A DNA stretch of 64,000 bases. Source: Streptomyces sp. SAJ15 (GTDB taxonomy: Bacteria; Actinomycetota; Actinomycetes; Streptomycetales; Streptomycetaceae). The position numbers were made by a program, and so were the translations under genes. This document shows positions 50,967 to 59,613 of this stretch, piece by piece (the stretch's first letter is position 1; the number at the start of each line of letters is the position of its first letter). The notes below the pieces were generated by a model. It was not told the origin of the DNA. It saw only the letters and a program-made list of their open reading frames with translations, and did not search any database. The stretch spans positions 62,001 through 126,000 of the forward strand of contig NZ_NISY01000003.1 in NCBI RefSeq assembly GCF_007595705.1. The letters run 5' to 3'.

Positions 50967-52430
50967 TCATCCCAGCAGGCGGCGGAGCCGCTCCAGGGCC
51001 GCGTCGTCCGGGCGGGCGTCGGCCAGTGCCGCGTAGAGCGCCTGGAGGGCCGCGTCCGGGTCGCGGTAGGCGCGGACGCGGCGGGCGATCTCCCGCTGGT
51101 GGTCGCGGGCCACGGCCCGCTCTGCGGCCAGGAAGGGCCGGCCCAGCCCCAGGAGCGCCCCCATGTCGGCGAGGATGCCCTGTCGGAACTCCAGGCTGGC
51201 CATGTCCGGGAACGCGCCCAGGGTGGTGGCCAGTTCGCCGGCGGCGCCGTCGACCGGGCCTGCCTGGGCCGTGCGGACGACGGGTGCGGGCGGGGGCGTC
51301 ACGGCAGCGGATTCGGTCGCGGGGACGGCGGCCGCGAAGGGGGCCTCGGCGGCCGCGAACGGGGCACCGGGGACCGTGGGTGGCCCGGCCGCGGCAGGGT
51401 ACGGAGCAGGCGCGACACGACGCGGAGCCGACACGTCAACGCGCGGAGCAGGCCCGCCATCGCGCGGAACAGGTCCGTCAACGCGCGGAGCAGGCGCGAC
51501 AACGCGCGGAGCAGGCATGGGAAGGCGGGGAGCGGCAGCGGCTTCACGCGGAGCGGCCGCGCCGGCTGGAGGCGTGGCGTCCGCCGCCGGGGGCGGGTAC
51601 GCGCCGGCTGGAGGCGTGGCGTCCGCCGCCGGGGGCGGGTACGCGGCGGGCTCGGAAGGGCGGGCCGTCGGGGCGAGGACGGCCAGGATCTCGGCCAGCG
51701 CGGCGGCGGCGTGGGCGGCGGCGCGCGGCTGTGAACCCGTGGCGTCCGCGGCGGCCTTGGCCCCGTCGGCGTGGTCGCTGATGCCGCGGACGGTCAGGAT
51801 GTGCAGGCCGTCGGCGAGACCGGCCGCCTTGGCGATCCCGGCGCTCTCCATCTCGACGGCCGCGGCGTCCTCGTAGTGCTCGGCGATGATCTGCGTGTAC
51901 AGCGGCGCGGTACGGGAGTTGAGGACCACCTCGCCGGCGGCGACGGGCTTGTGGTGCACCTCGGGCGCGAGGGAGGTACGCAGCGCGGGCGGGATGCGGA
52001 GCCGCCAACGGTCATCGACCAGGGCTGCGTACGCGGCCTGTCCGAGGCGGTGCGAGACGGCGCCGGGGACGGGGCGGAGCCGGTGGCCGGCGGAGGTCTC
52101 CTTGCCGCCGTGCAGGTGGTAGACGCGGGTGGCGACGACGACGTCACCGAGCCGGATGTCGTCCTTGAGGCCGCCCGCGACGCCGACGAAGAACAGCGCC
52201 TCGGGCCGCAGCCACGCGCGGGCCCGCTCGGCGATCACGGCGGAGCCCAGGTTCCCCGCGTCGATGCAGGCGACGGCGACCTGCCAGGGGGTGCCCGGCA
52301 GCGTGCCCTGCTCGAAGACGGTGCCCGACGGGTGCGTCCGTAACGACCTCTCGGTCAGCAGTGCGCGCACCGCGCGGTGTTCCAGTGGCAGCGCCGTCAA
52401 CACCACCGCCAGGCCGGTCGCTTCCGCCAT
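50967..52430 (-). CDS. Nucleoside phosphorylase/nucleosidase effector with C-terminal adaptor domain
   Basis: A 487-residue protein. Residues 1-245 are a PNP/MTAN-fold enzyme: F-V-G-V-A-G-G-L-K (phosphate/ribose loop), A-A-V-E-M-E-S-A-G (ribose-binding E-M-E), and R-G-I-S-D-H-A-D with the catalytic Asp. About 250-400 is a Pro/Ala-rich linker containing a perfect 42-bp tandem duplication (51559-51642). The last ~85 residues (F-P-D-M-A-S-L-E-F-R-Q-G, DNA 50970-51216) match the adaptor of the NTPase. ATG 52430 is taken; GTG 52442 is possible. Expected to cleave a nucleoside or nucleotide when activated. Confidence 0.87.
   Translation of the reverse strand: MAEATGLAVVLTALPLEHRAVRALLTERSLRTHPSGTVFEQGTLPGTPWQVAVACIDAGNLGSAVIAERARAWLRPEALFFVGVAGGLKDDIRLGDVVVATRVYHLHGGKETSAGHRLRPVPGAVSHRLGQAAYAALVDDRWRLRIPPALRTSLAPEVHHKPVAAGEVVLNSRTAPLYTQIIAEHYEDAAAVEMESAGIAKAAGLADGLHILTVRGISDHADGAKAAADATGSQPRAAAHAAAALAEILAVLAPTARPSEPAAYPPPAADATPPAGAYPPPAADATPPAGAAAPREAAAAPRLPMPAPRVVAPAPRVDGPVPRDGGPAPRVDVSAPRRVAPAPYPAAAGPPTVPGAPFAAAEAPFAAAVPATESAAVTPPPAPVVRTAQAGPVDGAAGELATTLGAFPDMASLEFRQGILADMGALLGLGRPFLAAERAVARDHQREIARRVRAYRDPDAALQALYAALADARPDDAALERLRRLLG
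51559..51642. repeat. Perfect 42-bp tandem duplication in the effector linker
   Basis: Copies 51559-51600 and 51601-51642 are identical and encode a 14-residue Pro/Ala unit twice. The length is a multiple of three, so the frame is kept. Confidence 0.95.
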
Positions 52431-52511
52431 GTCCCCGTGCACCCCCGTCGGCGCCGAATCCGCTCTCTCTACGGCTGCCGCAGCTTAGAGCATTCGACCG
52501 GGCACTGTCGG

Positions 52512-53189
52512 TCACAGGCCGGTTTCCCGCAAGGTGATGTTGAGACGGCCGGCGGTCAGGCCGGTGGCGGGGTCGCCGGTGCCGGGGTGGACCCTGGGCA
52601 CGCCGTGGTAGGCGAAGCGGGAGGGCCCGCCGAAGACGAAGAGGTCGCCGGAGGCCAGGGCGATGTCGGTGTACGGCCTGGCGCGGGTCTCGGGGTTGCC
52701 GAAGCGGAAGACGCAGCTGTCGCCGATGCTCAACGAGACCACGGGGGCGCCGGACCGCTCGCCCTTGTCCTGGTGCATGCCCATCCTGGCCTGGCCGTCG
52801 TAGAAGTTGACCAGGGCGGTGTCGGGCGCGTAGGCGGCCGCGGCCGCCGGGTCACCGTACGCGTCCGCGACCGCGCGGCGGCCCAACTCGGCGAGCCACT
52901 CGGGGAAGTCCGCGACCCGCGCGCCGTTCACGTCGTCGGCGGTGCGCGTGTAGCGGTACGGCTGCCAGTGCCAGCCGACGCACACGGTGCGCACGGACAT
53001 CACGCCCCCGCGCGGGAGTCGGGTGTGTCGGATCGGAACGGGCCCGGTGGCCCAGTCGCGGCAGGCGACGACCAGGCGCCGCTGCTGGTCGAGGTCGAGC
53101 CAGCCGGGCAGGTGGACGGCGCCGGGCGCCGGACTGCTGGGGGCCCGGCCCGCCCCGCCCACCACGCCGAACAGGGCCGGGTCGCTCAC
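52512..53189 (-). CDS. alkB: AlkB-family 2-oxoglutarate/Fe(II) dioxygenase
   Basis: A 225-residue DNA/RNA demethylase. Iron ligands H and D in M-G-M-H-Q-D-K-G-E, the distal His in A-Y-H-G-V, and the 2-oxoglutarate Arg pair in R-L-N-I-T-L-R. W-H-W-Q-P-Y-R-Y is the substrate-facing loop. The GTG start at 53189 overlaps the ogt stop by 4 bases (GTGA), so the two are coupled. It would repair 1-methyladenine and 3-methylcytosine. Confidence 0.94.
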   Translation of the reverse strand: MSDPALFGVVGGAGRAPSSPAPGAVHLPGWLDLDQQRRLVVACRDWATGPVPIRHTRLPRGGVMSVRTVCVGWHWQPYRYTRTADDVNGARVADFPEWLAELGRRAVADAYGDPAAAAAYAPDTALVNFYDGQARMGMHQDKGERSGAPVVSLSIGDSCVFRFGNPETRARPYTDIALASGDLFVFGGPSRFAYHGVPRVHPGTGDPATGLTAGRLNITLRETGL

Positions 53190-53713
53190 CTCGGGCCCCG
53201 TCCGCCCCCGGCCGGCGCCCCGGCGCCCTCAAGGTCCAGCAGCCGCCGCTTGGCCTCCAGCCCACCCGCGTAGCCCGTCAGCGAGCCGTCCGCGCCGATC
53301 ACGCGGTGGCAGGGGCGGATGAGGAGCAGCGGGTTGGCGCCGATCGCGGTGCCCAGGGCACGCACCGCCGCGCGGGGCACGCCGAGTTGCTCGGCCAGAC
53401 GCCCGTAGCTGGTGGTGACGCCGTAGGGGATGGTCTCCAGGCCCTCCCAGACCTTGCGCTGGAAGTCGGTGCCGCGGGCGGTGTGTGCCACGTCGAAGCG
53501 GGTCAGCGTGCCGTCGAAGTACGCGCGGAGCTGACGCACGATCTCGACGAACGCCTCCGGGTCGTGCCGCCAGTCCTCTTTGGCCACGGCGCCGCCTCGC
53601 TGACCCGGCAGCGACAGCGAGTCCAGCGCGGTGCCACCCCGCGCGGTCGCCGACTCCTCGCCGACCAGCAGCAGCTCACCCAGCGGGCTGTCCATCGTCG
53701 CGTAGACCGTCAT
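53186..53713 (-). CDS. ogt: Methylated-DNA--[protein]-cysteine S-methyltransferase
   Basis: A 175-residue suicide repair protein removing O6-alkyl groups from guanine. Active site I-R-P-C-H-R-V, DNA-binding R-A-A-V-R-A-L-G-T-A-I-G-A-N, start M-T-V-Y-A-T-M-D-S-P-L-G. The ATG at 53713 is clear. Its 5' end overlaps the 3' end of the PlsC gene by 38 bases. Together with alkB it forms an alkylation-repair pair. Confidence 0.95.
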   Translation of the reverse strand: MTVYATMDSPLGELLLVGEESATARGGTALDSLSLPGQRGGAVAKEDWRHDPEAFVEIVRQLRAYFDGTLTRFDVAHTARGTDFQRKVWEGLETIPYGVTTSYGRLAEQLGVPRAAVRALGTAIGANPLLLIRPCHRVIGADGSLTGYAGGLEAKRRLLDLEGAGAPAGGGRGPR

Positions 53714-55028
53714 GGTGCGCGTTCCTTTCTGCGCTCGTTCCGGGTACGAGTCTGCGGTCCGGCGCGCGGTCGTGCTGGCGGAAATCGGACGTCGCTCTAG
53801 GGGCCGGGCGCTCTCGGCCAGGGGGCCGGGCGGCGGTCCTGGGGCGCGTCTCCCCTCCACCGTACGCGGAGTCCTCCGCGCGGTACGGGCGCCCACGGCC
53901 GGCCCCCGGCCCGCGCGGCCCCTCCGGCTCCCCTCCGTACCCGGCCTCCGGCACCGCCCCACGGATCACCGCCTGCGCCCGCGCGGCGAGCGCCCGGCGG
54001 TCGTCGACGCCCCGCGCGGGCGGCAGCGGCCGGTGGACGCGGACCCGCACCGCGAGCCCGCCGGCGCCGGCGATCCGGCGCAGCGAGGAGGCGAAGTCGT
54101 CCTCGCCCACGAAGGCCGCGACGGTCGTGGGCATCCGGTGCTGGACGTAGGAGAGCGTGACGGGCCGGATGGGCGCGCCCACGTCGAGCGCCGCCTGGAA
54201 GGTCGCACGACGGAACCGGCCCCCGGCCCCAGAGCACCAGGTGGCGCCCTGCGGGAAGACCATCACCGAGCGCCCGGACCGCAGCCGCTCGGCCAGCCCT
54301 GCCACGGCGTCCGGCACCCCGCGCAGGCTGTCACGGTCGATGAACAGCGTCCCCGCCCGACGCACCAGCCCGCCCACCACGGGCCACCCCGCGACCTCCC
54401 GCTTGGCCAGCATGGTCACCGGCTCGACGGCCAGCAGGGCGAGCACGTCGAGCCAGGAGATGTGGTTGGCGACGACGAGGGTGCCGGGCACGGGACCGCC
54501 AGGCGCAGGGGTGCCGGGCGCGGGGGCACCGGGCACAAGGCCGCCGGGCGCGGGGTCGGCGGGCACGGGACCGCCAGGCGCAAGGTCGCCGGACTCGCCG
54601 GACACAAAGACACCGGGCATGCGACCACCAGGCACACGGGCACCAGGCATACGGACACCAGGCACAAGGGAACCGGGCGCAAGCGTGCCGGGCCTGGCGA
54701 CGCCGGGGCCGGGGCCGTGGACGCTGAGCACCCCACCCCCCACGCCCCCGTACGCGGCCCCCTCGGCCCCTTCGGCCCCCTCGGCCCCCTCAGGGCCGTC
54801 CTCGTGGACCTCCAGCCGTACGCCCAGGGCGTCCAGCACGGCCCGTGCGCGGGAGCGCAGCACGGCGGGCTCGGCGATCCGCTCGCCGCTCAGCAGCGCC
54901 CCGGCCAGCACGCGGGCGAGGGCGATACCCCGCCCCGCGGCGACCGGGGCGGGCACGCGCGGGGCGGCGTGCGCGACGCAGCGCGTGGTGCAGGGAGACC
55001 ACGGGGCCCAGGGGCCGGTCGGGGTCAC
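53676..55028 (-). CDS. PlsC-family acyltransferase (OlsA-like) with Pro/Gly-rich insert
   Basis: A 450-residue acyltransferase. The catalytic H-x4-D motif is N-H-I-S-W-L-D at 188-194, followed by F-P-Q-G-A-T-W. Unusual: residues about 78-182 are a repeat-rich insert built of short P-G-x-x-x-x units before the catalytic motif, where ordinary PlsC proteins have a compact fold. The GTG at 55028 overlaps the GNAT stop (GTGA). By partnership with the OlsB-like gene it is expected to acylate lyso-ornithine lipid. The C-terminus runs 38 bases into ogt. Confidence 0.85.
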   Translation of the reverse strand: MTPTGPWAPWSPCTTRCVAHAAPRVPAPVAAGRGIALARVLAGALLSGERIAEPAVLRSRARAVLDALGVRLEVHEDGPEGAEGAEGAEGAAYGGVGGGVLSVHGPGPGVARPGTLAPGSLVPGVRMPGARVPGGRMPGVFVSGESGDLAPGGPVPADPAPGGLVPGAPAPGTPAPGGPVPGTLVVANHISWLDVLALLAVEPVTMLAKREVAGWPVVGGLVRRAGTLFIDRDSLRGVPDAVAGLAERLRSGRSVMVFPQGATWCSGAGGRFRRATFQAALDVGAPIRPVTLSYVQHRMPTTVAAFVGEDDFASSLRRIAGAGGLAVRVRVHRPLPPARGVDDRRALAARAQAVIRGAVPEAGYGGEPEGPRGPGAGRGRPYRAEDSAYGGGETRPRTAARPPGRERPAPRATSDFRQHDRAPDRRLVPGTSAERNAHHDGLRDDGQPAG

Positions 55029-55849
55029 TTCCCGTCGCCGAGGAAGTAGCGCCGGTAGCGGTCGTTCATCCGCTCGGTGTCCAGCATGACGAAGAAGTCG
55101 GCGTCGCCGAAGTCCCGTTCGTGCTGCGGCGGCCCGCACATCCAGGCGCCCACCCGGAGGTAGCCGCGCAGCAGCGGCGGCAGCGTGCCGTAGCCCGCCT
55201 CGGCCTCCAGTGGCCGCCCGGGTATCCAGGGATCGAGCGGCTGCACCCGCAGCTCGGGCGGGGCGGCGTGCTTGGTGGTGCCGAGCAGCCAGGCGTTGGC
55301 GGCGGCCTGTCCGCCGTCGGCCAGCGGGACCGAGGCGCAGCCCGCCAGGTAGCGGTGGCCGGAGAGCAGGACGTAGCGGGCGAGTCCGGCCCACATCAGG
55401 TTGATCACGGCCCCCGACCGGTGGTCCGGGTGCACACAGGCGCGCCCCGCCTCGACCATCGACGAGCGGACGTCGGTCGGGAGCCCACGCAGGTCGAACT
55501 CGGTCTCCGAGTAGAGCCGCGCGCTCCGCCCCGGCGGCAGCAGCCGGTAGGTGCCGACCACCTCGCCGCTCGTCGTCTCCGTGACGATGAGGTGGTCCAT
55601 GTCGGCGTCGAAGGCGTCCACGTCCCGCCCGTCGGCGGTCGGCTCCAGCCGCGCCCCCTTCTCCAGCCCGAAGACCTGGTAGCGCAGCCGCTGGGCGGCG
55701 TGTATCTGTGCGTCGGTGTGGGCGATGGACGTGACGTACGAACTCCCGCCGCGCGGCGCGGAGTCGGTGGCGTTCGCCGCGCGGGAGGCGGGCACGGAGG
55801 CCGCACGGGGATCGGTGGAGGCTGCCGATACTGTGGACGTCGAGAACAT
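55025..55849 (-). CDS. GNAT-fold N-acyltransferase (OlsB-like, ornithine lipid synthesis)
   Basis: A 274-residue acyltransferase of the OlsB/autoinducer-synthase-like group (A-Q-R-L-R-Y-Q-V-F-G-L-E-K-G, D-A-D-M-D-H-L-I-V, V-E-A-G-R-A-C-V-H-P-D-H-R, G-A-W-M-C-G-P-P). Family members attach 3-hydroxy fatty acid from ACP to ornithine. The ATG at 55849 has AGGA 6 bases upstream. It precedes and overlaps the PlsC-like gene, the usual olsB-olsA arrangement. OlsB activity is inferred by family and partner. Confidence 0.82.
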   Translation of the reverse strand: MFSTSTVSAASTDPRAASVPASRAANATDSAPRGGSSYVTSIAHTDAQIHAAQRLRYQVFGLEKGARLEPTADGRDVDAFDADMDHLIVTETTSGEVVGTYRLLPPGRSARLYSETEFDLRGLPTDVRSSMVEAGRACVHPDHRSGAVINLMWAGLARYVLLSGHRYLAGCASVPLADGGQAAANAWLLGTTKHAAPPELRVQPLDPWIPGRPLEAEAGYGTLPPLLRGYLRVGAWMCGPPQHERDFGDADFFVMLDTERMNDRYRRYFLGDGK

Positions 55850-56035
55850 GGGCATTCCTGTTCGCCGTCGGGCAAGCGCTGCGGTCGCCGTGACGCCGTC
55901 GGCGTGAGGACGCCACGGTCTTCGGAGAATGACCAGCGAGGCGAACATCGCGGTGTCCGCACGATGGTGCCCGCAATGCCAGACGATGACGGAAGCGTGC
56001 CCCAGCGCAAGCCCCTGGGTAGCCCTGGGCACATG

Positions 56036-56069
56036 AAAAAGTCCAGGTCACGGATTGCGTGACCTGGAC
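56036..56069 (-). terminator. Rho-independent terminator of tRNA-Thr
   Basis: GTCCAGGTCAC pairs perfectly with its complement around a 7-base loop (56041-56069), followed on the minus strand by TTTTT (56040-56036). Confidence 0.92.
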
Positions 56070-56079
56070 TTTCACAGTG

Positions 56080-56153
56080 AGCCGCCTAAGGGAATCGAAC
56101 CCTTGACCTACGCATTACGAGTGCGTCGCTCTGGCCGACTGAGCTAAGGCGGC
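56080..56153 (-). tRNA. tRNA-Thr, anticodon CGU
   Basis: A 74-nt cloverleaf: acceptor stem GCCGCCT/AGGCGGC, D stem GCTC/GAGC, anticodon stem ACGCA/TGCGT with loop CTCGTAA (anticodon CGT at 56119-56117), T arm AAGGG-TTCGATT-CCCTT, discriminator T. CCA is not encoded. It reads ACG codons. A clear terminator follows. Confidence 0.95.
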
Positions 56154-56270
56154 ATGCTGCCGAGCCAGAGTGGCATCAGCAGCGTCGCTAAGTCTACACA
56201 GTTTCCAGGGGTGCTCCGCACGGGGGCCGGGCGGTCGGGGGTGGGGGCGGGCCGGGGGTGTTCGGGCTGG

Positions 56271-57833
56271 TCAGGTGCAGCGTTTGGCGTCGGCGGGCGG
56301 AGTTCCGTCAAGGAGGTAGGCGTTGACGGCGTTGTCGACGCAGTCGCTGCCCCGGCCGTAGGCGGTGTGGCCGTCACCGTCGTAGGTGAGGAGGGTCGCC
56401 GAGGAGAGCTGGGTGGCGAGGGACTGGGCCCAGACGTACGGCGTGGCGGGGTCGCGGGTGGTGCCGACCACGAGGATGGGTGCGGCGCCGCGGGCCTCGA
56501 TGCGGTGGGGCTTTCCGGTGGCGGGGACCGGCCAGTAGGCGCAGTTCAGGGAGGCCCAGGCGAGGCCCTCGCCGAAGGTGGGGGAGGTCTTCCGGAAGGC
56601 GGGCAGGGCCGCCTTGACGTCCTCCGGGGTGCGGAAGGCCGGCGGTAGGTCGAGGCAGTTGACGGCCGGGTTGGCGTACATGAGGTTGGCGTACTTTCCG
56701 TCCTCACGCTCGTAGTAGAGGTCGGCCAGTCGCAGCAGTGGGCCGCCGTCGCCCGCCATGGCCGAGCGCAGCGCCGCGCGCAGCTGCTGCCAGGAACCCT
56801 CGTCGTACATGGCCGCGATCACCCCGGTGGTGGCGAGCGCCTCGCCGAGCTCGCGCCGGTCGTCGCCGGTGGGGACGGGGTCCCGGTCCAGCCGGGCGAA
56901 CAGGGCGCCGAGGCGCTTCGCGGCGTCGTCCGGGCTGCGGGTGCCCAGCGGACAGTCGTCGCGGTCCACACAGTCCTCGGCGAAGGCGGTGAAGGCGGTC
57001 TCGAAACCGCCGGTCTGGTCGCGGTTGGTGCGCTCCGCGGACAGCGTCGGGTCCATCGCGCCGTCGAGGACGAGCCGGCCGACGCGGTCGGGGTACAGCT
57101 CGGCGTAGGTGGCCCCGAGGAAGGTGCCGTACGAGGCGCCCACGTAGTTGAGCCGCTTGTCGCCCAGCGCCGCGCGCAGCAGGTCCATGTCGCGTGCCGC
57201 CTCGACCGTCGAGACATGGCCCAGGACCTCGCCGGAGCGCTTCTCGCAGCCGGCGGCGAACTTCTTGTACGCGGCCGTCAGCCCGGCGACCTCCGAGGCG
57301 TCGTCCGGGGTCTGGTCGGTCTGCGTGTAGGCGTCCATCTCCTTGTCGGTCAGGCACCGCACGGGTTCGCTGCGCGCCACACCGCGCGGGTCCATCGCCA
57401 CCATGTCGTACCGCGCGCGCACCGGCGCCGGGTAGCCGATGCCCGCGTACCCCTCCAGATAGCCGATGGCCGAGCCGCCCGGACCGCCCGGGTTGACCAG
57501 GAGCGAGCCGATCCGCTCGCCCGGGCCGGTGGCCTTCTTGCGGGCCACCGCGAGCCGCAGGTCCTCGGCGGGGTCCGGGTGGTCGTAGTCCAGCGGCGCC
57601 CGGAGCGTGGCGCACTGGAAGCCCGGCACGCCGCACTCGCGCCAGCTCGGCTTCTGCTCGTAGTAGCGCTTCAGCGCGGCCGGTCGGCCCTCGTCGGCCG
57701 ACGGGGGCCGACCGGATCGGGAGTCGGACTCGTCACCCGAACAGCCGGTGAGGCCGGACGCCACCGCGGCGGTCAGCAGGGCCACGGCCGCCAGCACCGT
57801 GCCGTTACTGCGGAGCTTGCGACTGATCTCCAT
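56271..57833 (-). CDS. Secreted lipoprotein tripeptidyl aminopeptidase-like alpha/beta-hydrolase
   Basis: A 520-residue exported lipoprotein. Lipobox L-T-G-C with Cys31; the ATG at 57833 has AAGGG about 10 bases upstream. The hydrolase fold has the oxyanion segment N-P-G-G-P-G-G-S, the nucleophile elbow G-A-S-Y-G-T with Ser234, a late D in T-R-D-P-A-T-P, and D-G-H-T-A-Y-G with the catalytic His. Similar to Slp/Tap mycelium-associated peptidases (TAP C-terminal domain). It would clip short N-terminal peptides from secreted proteins or nutrients. Confidence 0.9.
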   Translation of the reverse strand: MEISRKLRSNGTVLAAVALLTAAVASGLTGCSGDESDSRSGRPPSADEGRPAALKRYYEQKPSWRECGVPGFQCATLRAPLDYDHPDPAEDLRLAVARKKATGPGERIGSLLVNPGGPGGSAIGYLEGYAGIGYPAPVRARYDMVAMDPRGVARSEPVRCLTDKEMDAYTQTDQTPDDASEVAGLTAAYKKFAAGCEKRSGEVLGHVSTVEAARDMDLLRAALGDKRLNYVGASYGTFLGATYAELYPDRVGRLVLDGAMDPTLSAERTNRDQTGGFETAFTAFAEDCVDRDDCPLGTRSPDDAAKRLGALFARLDRDPVPTGDDRRELGEALATTGVIAAMYDEGSWQQLRAALRSAMAGDGGPLLRLADLYYEREDGKYANLMYANPAVNCLDLPPAFRTPEDVKAALPAFRKTSPTFGEGLAWASLNCAYWPVPATGKPHRIEARGAAPILVVGTTRDPATPYVWAQSLATQLSSATLLTYDGDGHTAYGRGSDCVDNAVNAYLLDGTPPADAKRCT

Positions 57834-58332
57834 CGATTGGCGCCCTTCGTCCTCAGATCGCGCAGTTCGCGGCATCGTGTCTGTCGGAGCGTATCCACAC
57901 CGTTACAGTCCATGCGCAGGCGCGCGAAGCGAACTCGTAAGGGTGAGGGGTGCGTGGAGGGCCGGGGTGGTGAAGGACGGGGCGGGTGGCGCCGACAGCA
58001 CCTACAGCGCCGCCAGCCTGCCTCGCACGAGGTGACGGCTTCGCCGGCCGGCGGCGCTCCCCCGGCCGCGACGTGAACCGATGCCGGTGCCCCCTGCCCC
58101 GGGAGCCGCGCCCCGGGCCCCGTGCTTGGGGAGCGTGCCCGAGGCCGGAGATCTTCCCGAGGGGGAGCTGATCTCCGATCCCGGTCACCTTCCGGCAGGG
58201 CGCCGACCTCCTACCTCCGAGACCTTCCCGGACAGGGGCCGACCGCCTACCTCCGAGACCTTCCCGTACGTCCCGACGGCCGTTTCCCGCCACGGTCCCC
58301 GCCACGCTCCTCGCCCGGGAGCCAGGCTCGGC
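57834..58332. other. Intergenic region without a supported gene
   Basis: About 500 bases between holB and the aminopeptidase gene, both minus strand. It includes a 29-nt repeat (listed separately) and should contain the peptidase promoter. Minus-strand frames read G-G-R-R-S-A-P-x-R-E-G-L repeats that look like repeat-driven noise. Confidence 0.55.
58202..58266. repeat. 29-nt direct repeat downstream of holB
   Basis: Copies 58202-58230 and 58238-58266 differ at one base; the core is CCTACCTCCGAGACCTTCCC. A third, weaker relative lies at about 58140-58165. Unit spacing is 36 nt. Confidence 0.85.
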
Positions 58333-59613
58333 TCAGCCCGCGCGCAGCGCCATGGTCATCGCCTCGACCGCCAGCAGCGGCGCCACATTGCTGTCCAGGG
58401 CCCGGCGGCAGGCCGTCACCGCGTCGATCCGGCGCAGGGTCCGCTCCGGCTTCGAGCTCGCGGCGACCCGTTCCAGCGCATCCCGTACGTCGATGTTGGC
58501 CAGGGCTATCTCCGTACCGAGCTGGAGTGCCAACACGTCGCGGTAGAAGCCGATCAGGTCGGTGAGGGCCAGGTCGAGGCTGTCGCGCTGGGTCCGGGTG
58601 GCGCGGCGCTTCTGTCGGTCCTGGAGGTCCTTCATGGCGCCCGCCGTACCGCGCGGCAGGCGACCGCCGGTGCCGGACGCGGCGCCCAGGGCGGCGCGCA
58701 GCTCCTCGGTCTCCTTCGCGTCGACCTCCTCGGCGAGCTGCTTGGCGTCCTCGTTCGCCGCGTCGATCAGCTCCTGCGCCGCCTTGAGGCAGCCGCCCAC
58801 GTCGTCGACGCGCAGCGGCAGTCTGAGGACGGCCGCGCGGCGACTCCGCGCCCGCTCGTCCGTGGCCAGCCGCCGGGCCCGGCCGATGTGGCCCTGGGTG
58901 GCGCGGGCGAGGGAGGCGGCCAGCTCGGGAGCGATGCCGTCACGGCGCACCAGGACGTCCGCCACCGCGTCGACCGGCGGCGTGCGCAGCACCAGGTGAC
59001 GGCAGCGGGAGCGGATCGTCGGCAGCACGTCCTCCAGCGAGGGCGCGCACAGCAGCCACACCGTGCGCGGAGCGGGCTCCTCGACGGCCTTGAGGAGGAC
59101 GTTGGCCGCGCCCTCGGTCAGCCGGTCGGCATCCTCCAGGACGATGACCTGCCAGCGGCCGCCCGCCGGGGACAGCTGGGCGCGGCGCACCAGGTCGCGG
59201 GTCTCCTTCACACCGATGGTGAGCAGATCAGTGCGGACGATCTCCACATCGGCGTGCGTGCCGATCAGGGTGGTGTGGCAGCCGTCGCAGAACCCGCAGC
59301 CCGGCACGCCGCCCAGGGCCCGGTCCGGGCTGACGCACTGGAGCGCGGCGGCGAACGCGCGGGCCGCGGTGGCCCGACCGGAGCCGGGCGGACCGGTGAA
59401 AAGCCAAGCGTGGGTCATCCGGGACGAGGCGAGCGAGAGCGGCGCGCGCCCCTCCTCGTCCGGCCCACCGGTCCCGGGCTGCGGCACGGCGAGCCTCGGC
59501 GCGGCCGCGGCGCCCGCCGCCGCGGCGGTCACCAACGCGTCCGCGTCCCGCGCGGCAGCGGTGAGCTGGACCGTCACCCGGTCCTGCCCGACCACGTCGT
59601 CCCACACCGCCAT
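58333..59613 (-). CDS. holB: DNA polymerase III delta' subunit
   Basis: A 426-residue clamp-loader subunit. P-loop T-G-P-P-G-S-G-R-A-T (73-82) has Arg in place of the Walker Lys, as is normal for delta', which does not hydrolyse ATP. Zinc Cys93, 106, 109 and 112. E-D-A-D-R-L-T and the sensor S-R-C follow. An Ala/Gly-rich stretch of about 40 residues is inserted before the P-loop. It lies downstream of tmk, the conserved order. Confidence 0.92.
   Translation of the reverse strand: MAVWDDVVGQDRVTVQLTAAARDADALVTAAAAGAAAAPRLAVPQPGTGGPDEEGRAPLSLASSRMTHAWLFTGPPGSGRATAARAFAAALQCVSPDRALGGVPGCGFCDGCHTTLIGTHADVEIVRTDLLTIGVKETRDLVRRAQLSPAGGRWQVIVLEDADRLTEGAANVLLKAVEEPAPRTVWLLCAPSLEDVLPTIRSRCRHLVLRTPPVDAVADVLVRRDGIAPELAASLARATQGHIGRARRLATDERARSRRAAVLRLPLRVDDVGGCLKAAQELIDAANEDAKQLAEEVDAKETEELRAALGAASGTGGRLPRGTAGAMKDLQDRQKRRATRTQRDSLDLALTDLIGFYRDVLALQLGTEIALANIDVRDALERVAASSKPERTLRRIDAVTACRRALDSNVAPLLAVEAMTMALRAG

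Noticed and set aside
46098-51734. An 1878-codon open frame on the plus strand
   Set aside because: It is a compositional shadow of the minus-strand NTPase and effector genes, whose frames carry real motifs; its own translation is Arg/Gly/Pro-rich without domains.
56080-56153. tRNA-Thr as a possible integration site
   Set aside because: No integrase gene or duplicated 3' tRNA segment is seen nearby.
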